DNA of 64,000 nt from Nocardia africana NBRC 100379. GTDB lineage: Bacteria > Actinomycetota > Actinomycetes > Mycobacteriales > Mycobacteriaceae. Under the pieces are notes generated by a model. The model was not told where the DNA came from. It ran no database searches and saw only the letters and a program-made list of their open reading frames with translations. The stretch is from the NCBI RefSeq assembly GCF_001612635.1, contig NZ_BDAV01000006.1, positions 620,001 through 684,000 on the forward strand, read 5' to 3'. Below, in pieces: positions 8,288 to 18,900 of this stretch. Every line of letters begins with the position of its first letter. Within the stretch, counting starts at the first letter, position 1. Made by a program: the position numbers and the translations under genes.

Positions 8288-8878
8288 ATGCATGACCTCG
8301 CCACCGGCGTCACGCACTTCCGCGACGCCGTCTTCCCCGCCAAGGCGGAGTTGTTCGCCCGGCTCACGACGACCCATACGCCCGCCACGCTGTTCATCGG
8401 CTGCTCGGACGCACGCGTCGTCCCCGAACTGATCACCAGCAGCGAACCCGGTGAACTGTTCGTGATTCGCACCGCCGGCAATCTCGTTCCCGCCTACGGG
8501 CCGGGCGCCGACGGCGTCGCGGCCAGTATCGAGTACGCCGTCGCGGTGCTGGGCGTCGAACGCATCGTGGTGTGCGGACACTCGGGCTGCGGGGCGATGA
8601 CGGCGCTGGCCGAACGCCACGATCTCAGCACGATGCCGACCGTCGCCGCCTGGCTGCGGCATGCCGATGCCGCGGCGGCCCGCCCTGGCTCGCAGGCGAC
8701 CGCCTCGCTGATTCGCGCGAATGTCGTTGCCCAGCAGGCGAATCTGGCCACCCACCCCGCGGTGGCGCGCGCGTTGTCGACCGGTGCCGTCACCGTCGAG
8801 GGCTGGGTCTTCGACATCGGCACCGGCATTGTCACGGTGATCGATCCGGCCGGTGACGACCGGATCATCGCCGCCTGA
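8288..8878 (+). CDS. cynT: Beta-class carbonic anhydrase of the cyanate operon
   Basis: A 196-residue beta-carbonic anhydrase. The zinc ligands are visible as C39-x-D41 in GCSDAR and H98-x-x-C101 in GHSGCGA, with the conserved RTAGN following. It interconverts CO2 and bicarbonate. In cyanate metabolism it re-hydrates CO2 so that bicarbonate, a co-substrate of cyanase, is not lost by diffusion. It lies 99 bases after cynR and 49 bases before cynS on the same strand. The start is preceded by a GGAGCG sequence. Confidence 0.93.
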   Translation: MHDLATGVTHFRDAVFPAKAELFARLTTTHTPATLFIGCSDARVVPELITSSEPGELFVIRTAGNLVPAYGPGADGVAASIEYAVAVLGVERIVVCGHSGCGAMTALAERHDLSTMPTVAAWLRHADAAAARPGSQATASLIRANVVAQQANLATHPAVARALSTGAVTVEGWVFDIGTGIVTVIDPAGDDRIIAA

Positions 8879-8927
8879 AACCCCCTGTGCCGCCGGGCAA
8901 TACGGCGGTCGAAAGAAAGGAAACCCT

Positions 8928-9398
8928 ATGGTGCACGCACAGTTCGATCCGGCCGCCCGTCAGGCGCTGGCCGTCACGGCGGTCGAGGCGAAGATCGCCA
9001 AGGATCTCACCTGGCAGCAGATCGCCGATACCGCCGGCTATTCGACGGCCTTCGTGACCGCGGCGATCCTCGGTCAGCATCCGCTGCCGAAACAGTCCGC
9101 GGAAGCCGTGGCCGCGCTGCTCGGCCTGGGCGACGACGCGGCGGCGCTGCTGCAGACCATTCCGACCCGCGGGTCGATTCCGGGTGGTGTGCCGACGGAT
9201 CCGACGATCTACCGCTTCTACGAGATGCTGCAGGTGTACGGCACCACCCTCAAGGCGCTGGTCCACGAACAGTTCGGCGACGGCATCATCAGCGCCATCA
9301 ACTTCGAACTCGACGTGCGCAAGGTGCCCGATCCGGAGGGCGGCGAACGCGCCGTGATCACGCTGGACGGCAAGTACCTGCCCACCAAACCCTTCTGA
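8928..9398 (+). CDS. cynS: Cyanate hydratase (cyanase)
   Basis: A 156-residue protein, the same length as E. coli CynS. It catalyses bicarbonate-dependent decomposition of cyanate to ammonia and carbon dioxide. The catalytic triad of the family, Arg96, Glu99 and Ser122, is found at exactly those positions (PTIYRFYEM and DGIISAINF). The N-terminal helical domain resembles a DNA-binding fold but is part of the cyanase decamer. The ATG follows GAAAGGA with good spacing, and an upstream in-frame extension is not conserved in the family. It is the last of the three clear cyn genes; a deaminase gene follows 38 bases later. Confidence 0.97.
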   Translation: MVHAQFDPAARQALAVTAVEAKIAKDLTWQQIADTAGYSTAFVTAAILGQHPLPKQSAEAVAALLGLGDDAAALLQTIPTRGSIPGGVPTDPTIYRFYEMLQVYGTTLKALVHEQFGDGIISAINFELDVRKVPDPEGGERAVITLDGKYLPTKPF

Positions 9399-9436
9399 GC
9401 GCCCGTCGCCCGGAACTCGACTCACCAAGGAGTGCA

Positions 9437-9937
9437 ATGGATTTCGCACAACGCACCATCGATCTGGCCCGCCGCAACGTGGAGGAGGGTGGCCGGCCGT
9501 TCGCGACGGTCATCGTCAAGGACGGGGAAATTCTCGCCGAAAGCCCCAACCTGGTCGCCCAGACCAACGACCCGACCGCGCACGCGGAGATCCTCGCGAT
9601 CCGCCGGGCCTGCACCACCCTCGGCACCGAACATCTGACCGGTGCCACGATCTACATTCTCGCCCTCCCCTGCCCGATGTGCCTGGGCGCGCTGTACTAC
9701 TGCTCCCCCGACGAGGTCGTCTTCCTCACCACCCGCGAGGCCTACGCTCCGCACTACGTCGACGACCGGAAATACTTCGAGCTGAACACCTTCTACGACG
9801 AATTCGCCAAGCCGTGGGATCAGCGACGCCTGCCGATGCGCCACGAGTCCCACGCCGACGCGGTCGACGTCTACCGCCGCTGGCAGGAGCGCAACAACGG
9901 CGAGCGCCGGGTCGCGGGAGCGCCGACGGCCGACTGA
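9437..9937 (+). CDS. Nucleoside deaminase-fold protein downstream of cynS
   Basis: A 166-residue zinc deaminase of the cytidine/guanine deaminase superfamily. The catalytic residues are H49-A-E51 and PCPMC (Cys79, Cys82). It lies 38 bases after cynS behind a strong AAGGAG, so it is very likely in the cynTS transcript. The C-terminus carries aromatic and charged residues (FYDEFAKPWDQRR) not seen in the deaminase upstream of cynR, so the two are distant paralogues. The substrate is unknown; the linkage suggests a nitrogen compound whose breakdown yields or accompanies cyanate. Confidence 0.87.
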   Translation: MDFAQRTIDLARRNVEEGGRPFATVIVKDGEILAESPNLVAQTNDPTAHAEILAIRRACTTLGTEHLTGATIYILALPCPMCLGALYYCSPDEVVFLTTREAYAPHYVDDRKYFELNTFYDEFAKPWDQRRLPMRHESHADAVDVYRRWQERNNGERRVAGAPTAD

Positions 9938-9979
9938 GGTCTGCGGCGCCGTCCCTGTCGTCGGGTGTTCACCCGGGGG

Positions 9980-10573
9980 TCACCCTGCGGCGGGGATGGC
10001 GCGGTTCACGATCGTGCGGACGAGCTCCGCCGCCCGCTGCTCGTCGAAAATGCCCGGAAGCGTGAGTCTTTCGAGGATGAGCCAGTTCAAGGCGAGGTAC
10101 AGCAGCACCACGGCGTCCTCGTCACCGGGCAGCTCGGAATCCCGGAAGTTGCTGATGTTGAAGTCCAGATCCGCGCGCACCCGTTCGGTCAGCAGCGCCT
10201 GCAGTTCCGGACGACGGGTGGCCTCCAACCGGAGTTCGAGAATCGCGAGATAGCCGGTGCGGAAATGGAAGACCCGGTCGACCACCTCGGTCATGAGTTC
10301 GGTCATGCTCTCGCGGGTCTGCGGCCCGCGCGATTTCGCCATCGCCTCCTCGCTCGGGATCAGCCGCTCGTAATAGCGATGGCCGACCTGGACGAGCAGC
10401 GCGTCCCGATTGGGGAAGTAGTTGGACGCCGTTCCCGCCGGCACTCCCGCCTCCTGGTCCACCGCGCGAAAGGTCAGTCCGCGCGCCCCCTCTCGGGCCA
10501 GGACCTCGATGGACGCGTCCAGCAGAGCCTGCCGGCGTTCCGGATTCGTGCGCACCACTTGATACCACTCCAT
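9980..10573 (-). CDS. TetR-family transcriptional regulator
   Basis: A 197-residue TetR regulator. The N-terminal helix-turn-helix is clear (GLTFRAVDQEAGVPAGTASNYFPNRDALL, residues about 32-60), followed by an all-helical ligand domain. It is transcribed divergently from a FAD monooxygenase with repeated AGTACT-containing sites between them, the standard design for a repressor that senses the monooxygenase substrate. Confidence 0.92.
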   Translation of the reverse strand: MEWYQVVRTNPERRQALLDASIEVLAREGARGLTFRAVDQEAGVPAGTASNYFPNRDALLVQVGHRYYERLIPSEEAMAKSRGPQTRESMTELMTEVVDRVFHFRTGYLAILELRLEATRRPELQALLTERVRADLDFNISNFRDSELPGDEDAVVLLYLALNWLILERLTLPGIFDEQRAAELVRTIVNRAIPAAG

Positions 10574-10575
10574 TC

Positions 10576-10614
10576 GTAGTACTACGGTTCAAAACTCTTC
10601 GTTCAGAGTACTAC
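10576..10614. promoter_or_regulatory. Operator pair upstream of tetR
   Basis: GTAGTACTAC (10576-10585) is a perfect palindrome, and GAGTACTAC (10606-10614) repeats its core 30 bases on. Both lie immediately upstream of the TetR start codon (10573). They probably mediate autorepression and control of the divergent monooxygenase. Confidence 0.55.
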
Positions 10615-10827
10615 ACCTGAGGCGGTAACGATATGCGAAAGCAACACAGCACCTTCCCTGCCCAGGCCGATCAGCGACGCTTCGTCGCCCGTCCCGTGCC
10701 TCCGCGCACGGTCATCCATTCCAAGGGCGGGTGGCCCCGGCACGACAGGCACGGGGCGCGGTAGCGCCCAGCAGTGCCAGGTATCCGAATCGTTCGACCG
10801 GCCGGAAACGGCCGGAACAGGAGTGGA

Positions 10828-12423
10828 ATGCATACCGACGTGATCATCGTGGGCGCGGGCCCGACCGGCCTGATGCTGGCCGCCGAACTGCAAGCGGCGG
10901 GAGTGCGGCCGCTGGTACTGGAACGGCAACCACAGCCGCGTGACACTCCGAAGGCCGGTGGGCTCGGCGGGCAGATTCTCGAATTGTTGCGTTACCGCGG
11001 CCTGCTCGACCGGTTCGAGGCGGCTTGCACCGATCCGATACCGGCTCCGCGGTTCCCGTTCGGCGGTGTCCATGTGGATCTCACCGGGCTCGCCGAGTCT
11101 CCGATGCACGCCTTGCCGCTGCCGCAACAGCAGCTCGAGCTGTTGCTCGGCGAACGCGCCGGTGAACTCGGCGTCGACATCCGGCGCGGACACCAGGTGC
11201 TGGACGTGACGCAGGACGCCGACGCGGTCACCGCGCAGGTGCGGGGCCCGGACGGCGCCTACCGGGTGAGCGCCCGCTACCTCGTGGGCTGCGACGGTGC
11301 CCGCAGCCGGATTCGCGACCTCGCCGGAATTCCGTTCCCCGGCACCGTCTATCCGGAGGTCAACCGGCTGGCCCAGATCACGGTCGCCGATGCGGTGACC
11401 CGGCTCGACAACGGCGACCTCGACGTCGACGGTTTCGGCATCATCCGGGCGGGCTTCACGCGCACCGACCGCGGGCTGTTCGGGATGGGCGTCTCGCCCA
11501 CCTCGGACGTGTTGTCGGTCTACACGATCGAGGACGAGTCCGTCGAATACGACGACGACGTACCGCTGACCGTGGCCGAGCTGCAGGACAGCATCCGCCG
11601 CGTGCTGGGCGCGGAACTTCCTGTGGCGCAGACACATCGGCTGTCTCGTTTCACCTTCAAGGCGCGCCAGGCCGAACGCTACCGCGAGGGCCGGGTCCTG
11701 CTCGCCGGCGACGCGGCCCACCTGTTCCCGGCCACGGGTGTCGCACTCAACGCCGGCATGCTGGACGCGGTCAACCTCGCCTGGAAGCTGGCCGCCGACG
11801 TCCAGGGCTGGGCACCGGACGGGCTGCTGGACAGCTACCACGACGAACGGTATTTCGCGGGGGCGCGCACGATGCTGCACACCCGGGCGCAGGTGGCGCT
11901 GCGGCGTGGGCACGACCCCGCGGCCGAGGCGCTGCGGACGGTCTTTCAGGAGCTTCTCACCGACGACCAGCCGCTGCGGCGCATGGGCGCCCTCATCGCC
12001 GGTGCCGACATCCGCTATGAACTGCCCAACCCGAACGGCCACCCCGCGACCGGTACCTTCGCTCCGAACCTGGCCCTGCGCACCGGCGCGGGCAGCACCG
12101 ACGTCGCGGCGCTGCTCCACGACGCGCGGCCCGTCCTGCTCGACCTCGCCGACCGGCCGGAGCTGCGCGCGGCGGCCCGAGAATGGGGACACCGCATCGA
12201 GATTCGCACCGCCGAGACCGCCGATCGTCCCGCCGACGCTCTCCTCATCCGTCCGGATGCGCACATAGCGTGGGCGGCGACCGTCGGCGAGCACGCGGAC
12301 ACCGCGGAATCCGGCCTGCGGGCGGCGATGGAGTTCTGGTTCGGCGCACCCATACAGGGCCCCGACCACTCGGACCGGCCGGAAGTCCGGCTCGGGTCAG
12401 AGTGTGAACGCGACGCCGAGTAG
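10828..12423 (+). CDS. FAD-dependent aromatic monooxygenase (PheA/TfdB, Rox-like)
   Basis: A 531-residue flavoprotein monooxygenase of PF01494. Three signature regions are in order: the N-terminal GAGPTG dinucleotide fold, the DG motif (VGCDGARSR) and the GD motif (LLAGDAAHLFP). The C-terminal thioredoxin-like extension typical of phenol hydroxylase-type enzymes seems present. It resembles rifampicin and polyketide hydroxylases but is longer than Rox and lacks its specific residues, so the substrate is open. The ATG follows ACAGGAG. Control by the divergent TetR is likely. The last codons overlap a broken tetR remnant on the other strand. Confidence 0.88.
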   Translation: MHTDVIIVGAGPTGLMLAAELQAAGVRPLVLERQPQPRDTPKAGGLGGQILELLRYRGLLDRFEAACTDPIPAPRFPFGGVHVDLTGLAESPMHALPLPQQQLELLLGERAGELGVDIRRGHQVLDVTQDADAVTAQVRGPDGAYRVSARYLVGCDGARSRIRDLAGIPFPGTVYPEVNRLAQITVADAVTRLDNGDLDVDGFGIIRAGFTRTDRGLFGMGVSPTSDVLSVYTIEDESVEYDDDVPLTVAELQDSIRRVLGAELPVAQTHRLSRFTFKARQAERYREGRVLLAGDAAHLFPATGVALNAGMLDAVNLAWKLAADVQGWAPDGLLDSYHDERYFAGARTMLHTRAQVALRRGHDPAAEALRTVFQELLTDDQPLRRMGALIAGADIRYELPNPNGHPATGTFAPNLALRTGAGSTDVAALLHDARPVLLDLADRPELRAAAREWGHRIEIRTAETADRPADALLIRPDAHIAWAATVGEHADTAESGLRAAMEFWFGAPIQGPDHSDRPEVRLGSECERDAE

Positions 12424-12578
12424 ACCGTCGACGATTCCCGCGGCGGCGTCGACGAGCCGGTCACGCGCAGTGCGGCTTCGGTGCGGTCGTAGACGGCGGT
12501 GACCACAGCCTCTCGGCTCTCGAAGCTTTCGTAGAAATATCGCGGGCTCAGATTCGCCTGCCGCGTCACCGCCCGCAT
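12397..12578 (-). pseudogene. Broken TetR-family gene fragment
   Basis: On the minus strand the frame from 12578 reads MRAVTRQANLSPRYFYESF, the recognition-helix region of a TetR regulator, continuing ESREAVVTAVYDRTEAAL. At about 12460 the similarity shifts by one base into another frame, reading RDRLVDAAAGIVDGLLGVAF before a stop at 12397. The first DNA-binding helices and most of the ligand domain are absent, so this is a remnant with both ends missing and one frameshift. It may be what is left of a second regulator of the monooxygenase. Confidence 0.55.
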
Positions 12579-12663
12579 GGTGACCGCAAATCATGTGATT
12601 CACCTTGGTGCGCGGAATACCCTCACATCGTGGTGGTAGCGCTCGTCGGGTGAAAGGGTCCCC

Positions 12664-13398
12664 ATGTTCGACGAGGAACAGTTTCAGCAGGCTCTGCGGC
12701 AGCCACGGTTGTCGAAACCGGTACCGGAATTCCTGGATTCCCATCGCGCCGTGCCGATTCGGGCGATCCCGGAAGCGGAACTCCAGGCGAGCACGCTCGC
12801 CTGGTTCGGCGAGTTCGAACGCAAACTGGAGTGGTACGGCAAGCTCGGCGTCGATGTGAGCTGGCTGCTGGAGTGGGCGAAGAAGTACTGGTGGAGTTTC
12901 CTCGTCCGCGATATGAGCCTCAATCACGAGCTCTACGCACCCGACATCCGCTACACCGACGTCACGACCTTCGGGCGCACCATCGTCGGCATCGACGAAT
13001 TCGTGAAATACAACTTCGCCTTCTTCGACGCCATCCCGGACTGGCGCTACGACCCGCTGCCGAACCAGGTGTACCTGGACGTGACACCCGAGGGCATCGT
13101 CCGCACCGTCATCCGCTACATCGGCAGCGGCCACTGGACCGGTCCACTCCGGCTCTACCCCTATGACGAATCCGCTCCCGTGCTCTACGGCAACGGACGC
13201 TTCATCCAATGCCCAGCGGTCGATCGCTACCACTTCAACGCCGACGGACTCATGGAAGAAGGCGAAACCCTCTACGACTTCCTCGACGCGACCCAGCGAG
13301 GCGGAATCCTGCCGCGCGACGACAGCTGGCAGTTCCGCGCCCTGATGGCCGCGTCGAAGGTGCCGGCCCTACTGGCCCGGTGGGGAATTGCACGGTAG
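12664..13398 (+). CDS. NTF2/SnoaL-like protein
   Basis: A 244-residue soluble protein rich in Trp, Tyr and Phe. The central part (VRDMSLNHELYAPDIRYTDVTTFGRTIVGIDEFVKYNFAFFDAIPDWRY as a region, residues about 81-130) has the order of an NTF2-like alpha+beta barrel: helices, then a polar cavity with Tyr/Asp/His. It is preceded by a helical N-terminus of about 75 residues that is not part of the fold. An ATG follows GAAAGGGTCCCC. The function is unknown; the fold often catalyses isomerisation or binds small hydrophobic molecules. Confidence 0.75.
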   Translation: MFDEEQFQQALRQPRLSKPVPEFLDSHRAVPIRAIPEAELQASTLAWFGEFERKLEWYGKLGVDVSWLLEWAKKYWWSFLVRDMSLNHELYAPDIRYTDVTTFGRTIVGIDEFVKYNFAFFDAIPDWRYDPLPNQVYLDVTPEGIVRTVIRYIGSGHWTGPLRLYPYDESAPVLYGNGRFIQCPAVDRYHFNADGLMEEGETLYDFLDATQRGGILPRDDSWQFRALMAASKVPALLARWGIAR

Positions 13399-13433
13399 TG
13401 GACGGCCGCACACCATGAACCGGAGAGACGAAA

Positions 13434-13465
13434 ACGGTCCCGGAACCAGTGGGTTCCGGGACCGT
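13434..13465 (-). terminator. Intrinsic terminator of first initiator tRNA
   Basis: A 14-bp perfect stem (13434-13447 with 13452-13465) has a 4-base loop. On the minus strand it is followed by a TTTT tract. It lies just downstream of the tRNA gene. Confidence 0.85.
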
Positions 13466-13474
13466 ATTCCCTAG

Positions 13475-13548
13475 TAGCGGGGACAGGATTTGAACCTGCG
13501 ACCTCTGGGTTATGAGCCCAGCGAGCTACCGAGCTGCTCCACCCCGCG
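13475..13548 (-). tRNA. Initiator tRNA-fMet (CAT), copy 1
   Basis: The minus strand folds as a 74-nt cloverleaf beginning CGCGGGGTGGAGCAGC. The anticodon is CAT, and the anticodon stem carries the three consecutive G:C pairs that mark initiator tRNAs. The first acceptor pair is a C:U mismatch, another initiator trait. The 3' CCA is not encoded. The sequence is identical to the copy at 14601-14674. Confidence 0.95.
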
Positions 13549-13724
13549 TCGGTATGTTCAACCCTACGCAACCCGAGGGGGAAAACCAAAACGCCTGGTG
13601 AAAGGTGGCGGTGAGGACGTCGAGGTGGTTGCCTGGATCGCCGGCCGGGATGCCGCCGCGGGCGATCGGCGCACGGTGATCGCAAGGATGGAACTCGCCC
13701 ACCGCCGGACGCCAGACTGGTCGG

Positions 13725-14540
13725 GTGACGACGACGAACCTGCATCCCGTGCGCGGCCGCTACCGCGATCCGGAGCTGACCTCGCTGGCGCGGACCAACT
13801 CGGTGATCGAGTTGCAGCTCGCGCACCGGTCGGTGCGCGCTTTCCTCGACGAGCCCGTGGGTGAGGACGAGGTGACCGCGATCGTCGCGGCGGCACAATC
13901 GGCCTCGACCTCGTCGAACCTTCAGGCGTGGAGCGTCGTCGCGGTGCGGGATCCGGCGCGGCGCGATCGACTGGCCACGCTGGCGGGCGACCAGGATTTC
14001 ATCCGCCGCGCACCGCTGTTCCTGGTGTGGCTGGCCGACCTGGGCCGCATCGCACGGCTCGCGGAGGCCCGGCGGGCGACGGTGGATGCGACCGAGTACC
14101 TCGAGTCCACGATCCTCGGCTTCGTGGATACGTCGCTGGCGGCACAGAATGCGGTGATCGCCGCCGAATCGCTCGGCCTGGGCACGGTTTTCGTGGGCGC
14201 GATCCGCAACAACCCCGACGGCGTCGCCGCCGAACTGAAGTTGCCGGACCGAGTATTCGCCGCCTTCGGATTGGCGGTCGGCGTACCCGACCCGGCCGAA
14301 CCAGCCGGTGTGAAACCTCGGCTGCCGCAACGCGCCGTCCTGCACCGCGAGGTCTACGATGCCGCTGCCGATGCGGTGATCGACGAGTACGACGCCCGGC
14401 TGGCCGAATACAACGCCGAACACGGCCGCTCGATCGGCTGGATCGCCACGGTTCTCCACCGCCTCGCCGACCGCGACAGCCTCAAAGGCAGGCATCGCCT
14501 GCGAGAACATCTGCGGCGTCAGGGTTTTCCGTCGGTGTAG
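13725..14540 (+). CDS. NfsA-type nitroreductase family oxidoreductase
   Basis: A 271-residue flavin oxidoreductase of the nitroreductase superfamily. The FMN-binding start is HRSVRAF with the following EDEVTAIVAAAQSASTSSNLQAWS, the usual order for NfsA/FRP-type enzymes that use NADPH. The second half contains SLGLGTVFVGAIRNNP, matching the family GLG motif. Such enzymes reduce flavins, quinones or nitro compounds. The start is a GTG with weak upstream signals. It is isolated between two identical tRNA genes on the other strand. Confidence 0.9.
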   Translation: MTTTNLHPVRGRYRDPELTSLARTNSVIELQLAHRSVRAFLDEPVGEDEVTAIVAAAQSASTSSNLQAWSVVAVRDPARRDRLATLAGDQDFIRRAPLFLVWLADLGRIARLAEARRATVDATEYLESTILGFVDTSLAAQNAVIAAESLGLGTVFVGAIRNNPDGVAAELKLPDRVFAAFGLAVGVPDPAEPAGVKPRLPQRAVLHREVYDAAADAVIDEYDARLAEYNAEHGRSIGWIATVLHRLADRDSLKGRHRLREHLRRQGFPSV

Positions 14541-14561
14541 GACGCCGCTCGCAATGGAAAA

Positions 14562-14591
14562 AGGTCCCGGAACCATCTGGTTCCGGGACCT
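14562..14591 (-). terminator. Intrinsic terminator of second initiator tRNA
   Basis: Arms 14562-14574 and 14579-14591 form a 13-bp perfect stem with a 4-base loop. A run of T follows on the minus strand. The core is the same as the terminator of the first copy. Confidence 0.85.
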
Positions 14592-14600
14592 CTTCACTAG

Positions 14601-14674
14601 TAGCGGGGACAGGATTTGAACCTGCGACCTCTGGGTTATGAGCCCAGCGAGCTACCGAGCTGCTCCACCCCGCG
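14601..14674 (-). tRNA. Initiator tRNA-fMet (CAT), copy 2
   Basis: Identical over all 74 bases to the copy at 13475-13548, including anticodon CAT, the three G:C pairs of the anticodon stem and absence of encoded CCA. The short flanks (TCGGT before the 5' end, CTAG after the 3' end) are also shared. Confidence 0.95.
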
Positions 14675-15869
<1,195 letters not shown>

Positions 15870-15908
15870 GCCACGGCGCGGTAGGTTCCCGCGCGGCACA
15901 GCATGCGA

Positions 15909-15940
15909 ACGGCGCCCCGGATGATTCCGGGGCGCCGTTG
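15909..15940. terminator. Bidirectional terminator between rpf and UPF0182 gene
   Basis: A 13-bp perfect stem (AACGGCGCCCCGG at 15909-15921 with its complement at 15928-15940) has a 6-base loop. It separates two convergent genes. Confidence 0.88.
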
Positions 15941-15961
15941 TCATTCGACCACCAGCAGCCG

Positions 15962-18900
15962 TCAACCGCCGGCCTTGTTGTACGCGTCGATGGCCTTCTG
16001 CAAACCTTCCAGCGCCTTGCCCAACTGGCCGAGGTCACCGGACTTCTGGGCGTCCTCGACACCCTTCAGGGCGTCGTTGAGTTCCTTGACCGCGGCATCC
16101 TTACCGGCCGATCCGCTCGTGGGCGGTGGCGCGGTCGTGGACGGCGGCGGCGTGTTCTGATTCGACGGCGGTGGCGAGGTACTGCCCTGCTGGCCGGGCG
16201 GATTGATCGCCGCCTGGCCCGGCTGCTGCGTGGTCGCGGCGCCCAAACCGTCCTGGACGTCGTTGAGGGCATCACCCAGCGTGGACTGATAGCCCACCTT
16301 GTCGCCGTAGGAGGCCAGGACCTTCACCAACTGTGGGAACGACGCCGTGGTCGGCCCACTGTTGCGTTCCAGATACCACGGTTCGACGTAGAGGATGCCG
16401 CCCTCGCCGATCGGCAGGGTGAGCAGGTTCCCGTATTTGATCTTGTTGGTGTTACCACCGGTCAGCAGTGTCCGATCGTTCGAGACGCGGGCATCGGTGG
16501 TCATCGACGTCTGGACCTGTTGCGGGCCGGGCGTCTGCGAATCCGTCGGCAACTTGAGCACCGTGAACTTGCCGTAGTTCTCCGGATCGGAGGCGACCTG
16601 GATGTAGGCGGCGAGGAACTGGCGTTTGAAGCCGACCATCGCGCTGGTCAGATTGAACTGCGGCCGACCGGTTTTCGGATCGCCGATCAGCACGTAGTAC
16701 GGCGGCTGATGCGCGTTGGTCGGAGTGTCGGAGGTCGGGTCGTTGGGTACCGACCAGAACGCGTTGTTGGTGAAGAACTCACGCGGATCGTTGACGTGGT
16801 AGCGCGCCAGCATCTCGCGCTGCACCTTGAACAGATCCTCCGGATACCGGAAGTGGGCACGCAGCTCCGGTGAGATCTCGCTCTGCGGCTTCACCGAGTT
16901 GGGGAACACCCCGCGCCAGGCGTTGAGCACCGGATCGGTGGGATCCACGTCGTAGAGGTTGACCGTGCCGTCGTAGGCGTCGACCGTGGCCTTGACGGAG
17001 TTGCGGATGTAGCTGACCTCCTTGCGTGGCAGCGTGCGACCGGTGTTCTGGTCGATGCTGTCCTCGGTGACTCCCTCCAGCGAGGTCCGCTGCGCGTACG
17101 GGAAGTTGTCGAGTGTGGTGTAGGCGTCGACGATCCAGAGGATGCGTCCGTTCACCACCGCCGGATACATGTCGCCGTCGGTGGTCAGCCACGGCGCCAC
17201 CTGCTGCACGCGGCTGCGCGGATCGCGGTTGTAGATGATCTTCGAATCCGAGCCGATGGCGCCGGAGAACAGGATGTTGCGTTCGGCGTACTTGGCGGCG
17301 AAGGCGAGACGGTTGAACCAGTTGCCGATCGGGACGCCGCCCTTGCCGGTGTAGGTGTACTGCTCGGTGCCCGTGTCGTATTCACGCGGCGGCTGGTTGT
17401 TCCCGCCCACGATCGCGTAGTCGGCATCCGATTTGGAGATCATCTCCCCGTAGTAGATGCGCGGCTGATCGACCGGGATCGCCTGCCTGTCCTTGGGCGT
17501 GAACAGATCGCTGACCGTCGACTTGTCGCCGACGTTGAAGACCGGATATCCGTACCCGCCGCTGGAACTGCTGGTGCCGGCGCCGGTGGCGGCCTGCTGA
17601 GTTTCCTTGGGCGGAGCCACGTTCACGCGGTTGGCCGGGGAGGCGACGAAGCCGTCACCGTGGGTGTAGACGGTGTGCTTGTTGATCCAGTCGGTCTGGT
17701 TACCCGACAGGTTCTGCGGCACCAGTTCGCGAGCCGCGACGATGTAGTCCTGCTTCTCGCCGTTGATGGTGTAGCGATCGATGTCCAGCGGGTCCGGGAA
17801 ACCGTAGAAGTTCTGCAGCTGCTGGCGCTGGATGAAGGTCTGGGTCAGCAGGTTGGGATCCAGCAGCCGGATGTTGCCGATGGTCTGCTGATCGGCCGGA
17901 ATCGAACCCGGGTCCTTGGTCTGCGACCCCTTGTAGTCGACGTAGGAGACCTTGTCGTCGGTGAGCCCGTAGGCCTGCCGCGTCGCCGTGATGTTGCGCT
18001 CGATATAGGTCGCTTCCTTGGTGGCGGCGTTCGGGCGCACCTCGAACTGCTCGACCACCAGCGGCCACACCGCGCCCACCAGGATCGACGACAGCAACAG
18101 CAGGGCCGCCGCCATCGCGGGGACGCGCAGATCGCGCAGCACCACACCGGCGAAGAAGGCGACGGCGCAGATGATCGCGATCGACATCAGGATCAGCTTG
18201 GCCGGCAGTACGGCGTTGATGTCGGTGTAGGAACCGCCGGTGAAGGTGGGCTCCTTGCGGGTGCTCGACAGCAGCGAATACCGGTCGAACCAGTAGGCGA
18301 CCGCCTTCAGCACCACGAACGTGCCGGCGATCAGCGCCAGCTGGATGCGCGCCGGGCGGGTGAGCGTGCCCTCACGCCCGGACAGCCGCAGCCCGCCGAA
18401 GATGTAGTGGGTGACGAGATTGGCGAAGAACGCGATCACGACCGCCACGAACAGCCAGTTCAGCAGCAACTTGTAGAACGGCAGGTCGAAGGCGTAGAAG
18501 CCGACGTCGATGTTGAACTGGGGATCCTTGATCCCGAACGAACCGCCGTGCAGGAACAGCTGCACCGTGACCCAGCTCGACTGCGCGACCAGACCCGACA
18601 ACAGGCCGACCAGCACCGGGATGCCGATACCGAACAGCCGCAACCGTCCCATCACGGTGGTGCGATAGCGCGCGATCGGATCGCTGGGACCGGACACCGG
18701 CACGAAGACCGGGCGAGTGCGATACGCGGCCAGCAGCGCCAGCCAGACCAGTGCCCCGACCACGATCGCGACGATGAGGAACAACAGGAGCCGGGTGACG
18801 AGCACCGTGGTGAACACCTGGCGGAAGCCGACCTCGCCGAACCACAGCCAGTTGGTGTACGCGTCGGTCAGCCGCGGGCCGACCAGCAGCAACGCCGCGA

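Noticed and set aside
9962..9975. Terminator CGGGTG-TT-CACCCG between deaminase and tetR
   Set aside because: The stem is short with a two-base loop and no T tract; too weak to list.
10828..12423. Naming the FAD monooxygenase as rifampicin monooxygenase (Rox)
   Set aside because: The family is right but the protein is about 60 residues longer than Rox and the substrate-site region differs; kept as a general aromatic monooxygenase.
13475..14674. tRNA genes as a phage or island attachment site
   Set aside because: No integrase, no partial tRNA copy, and the flanks are ordinary genes.
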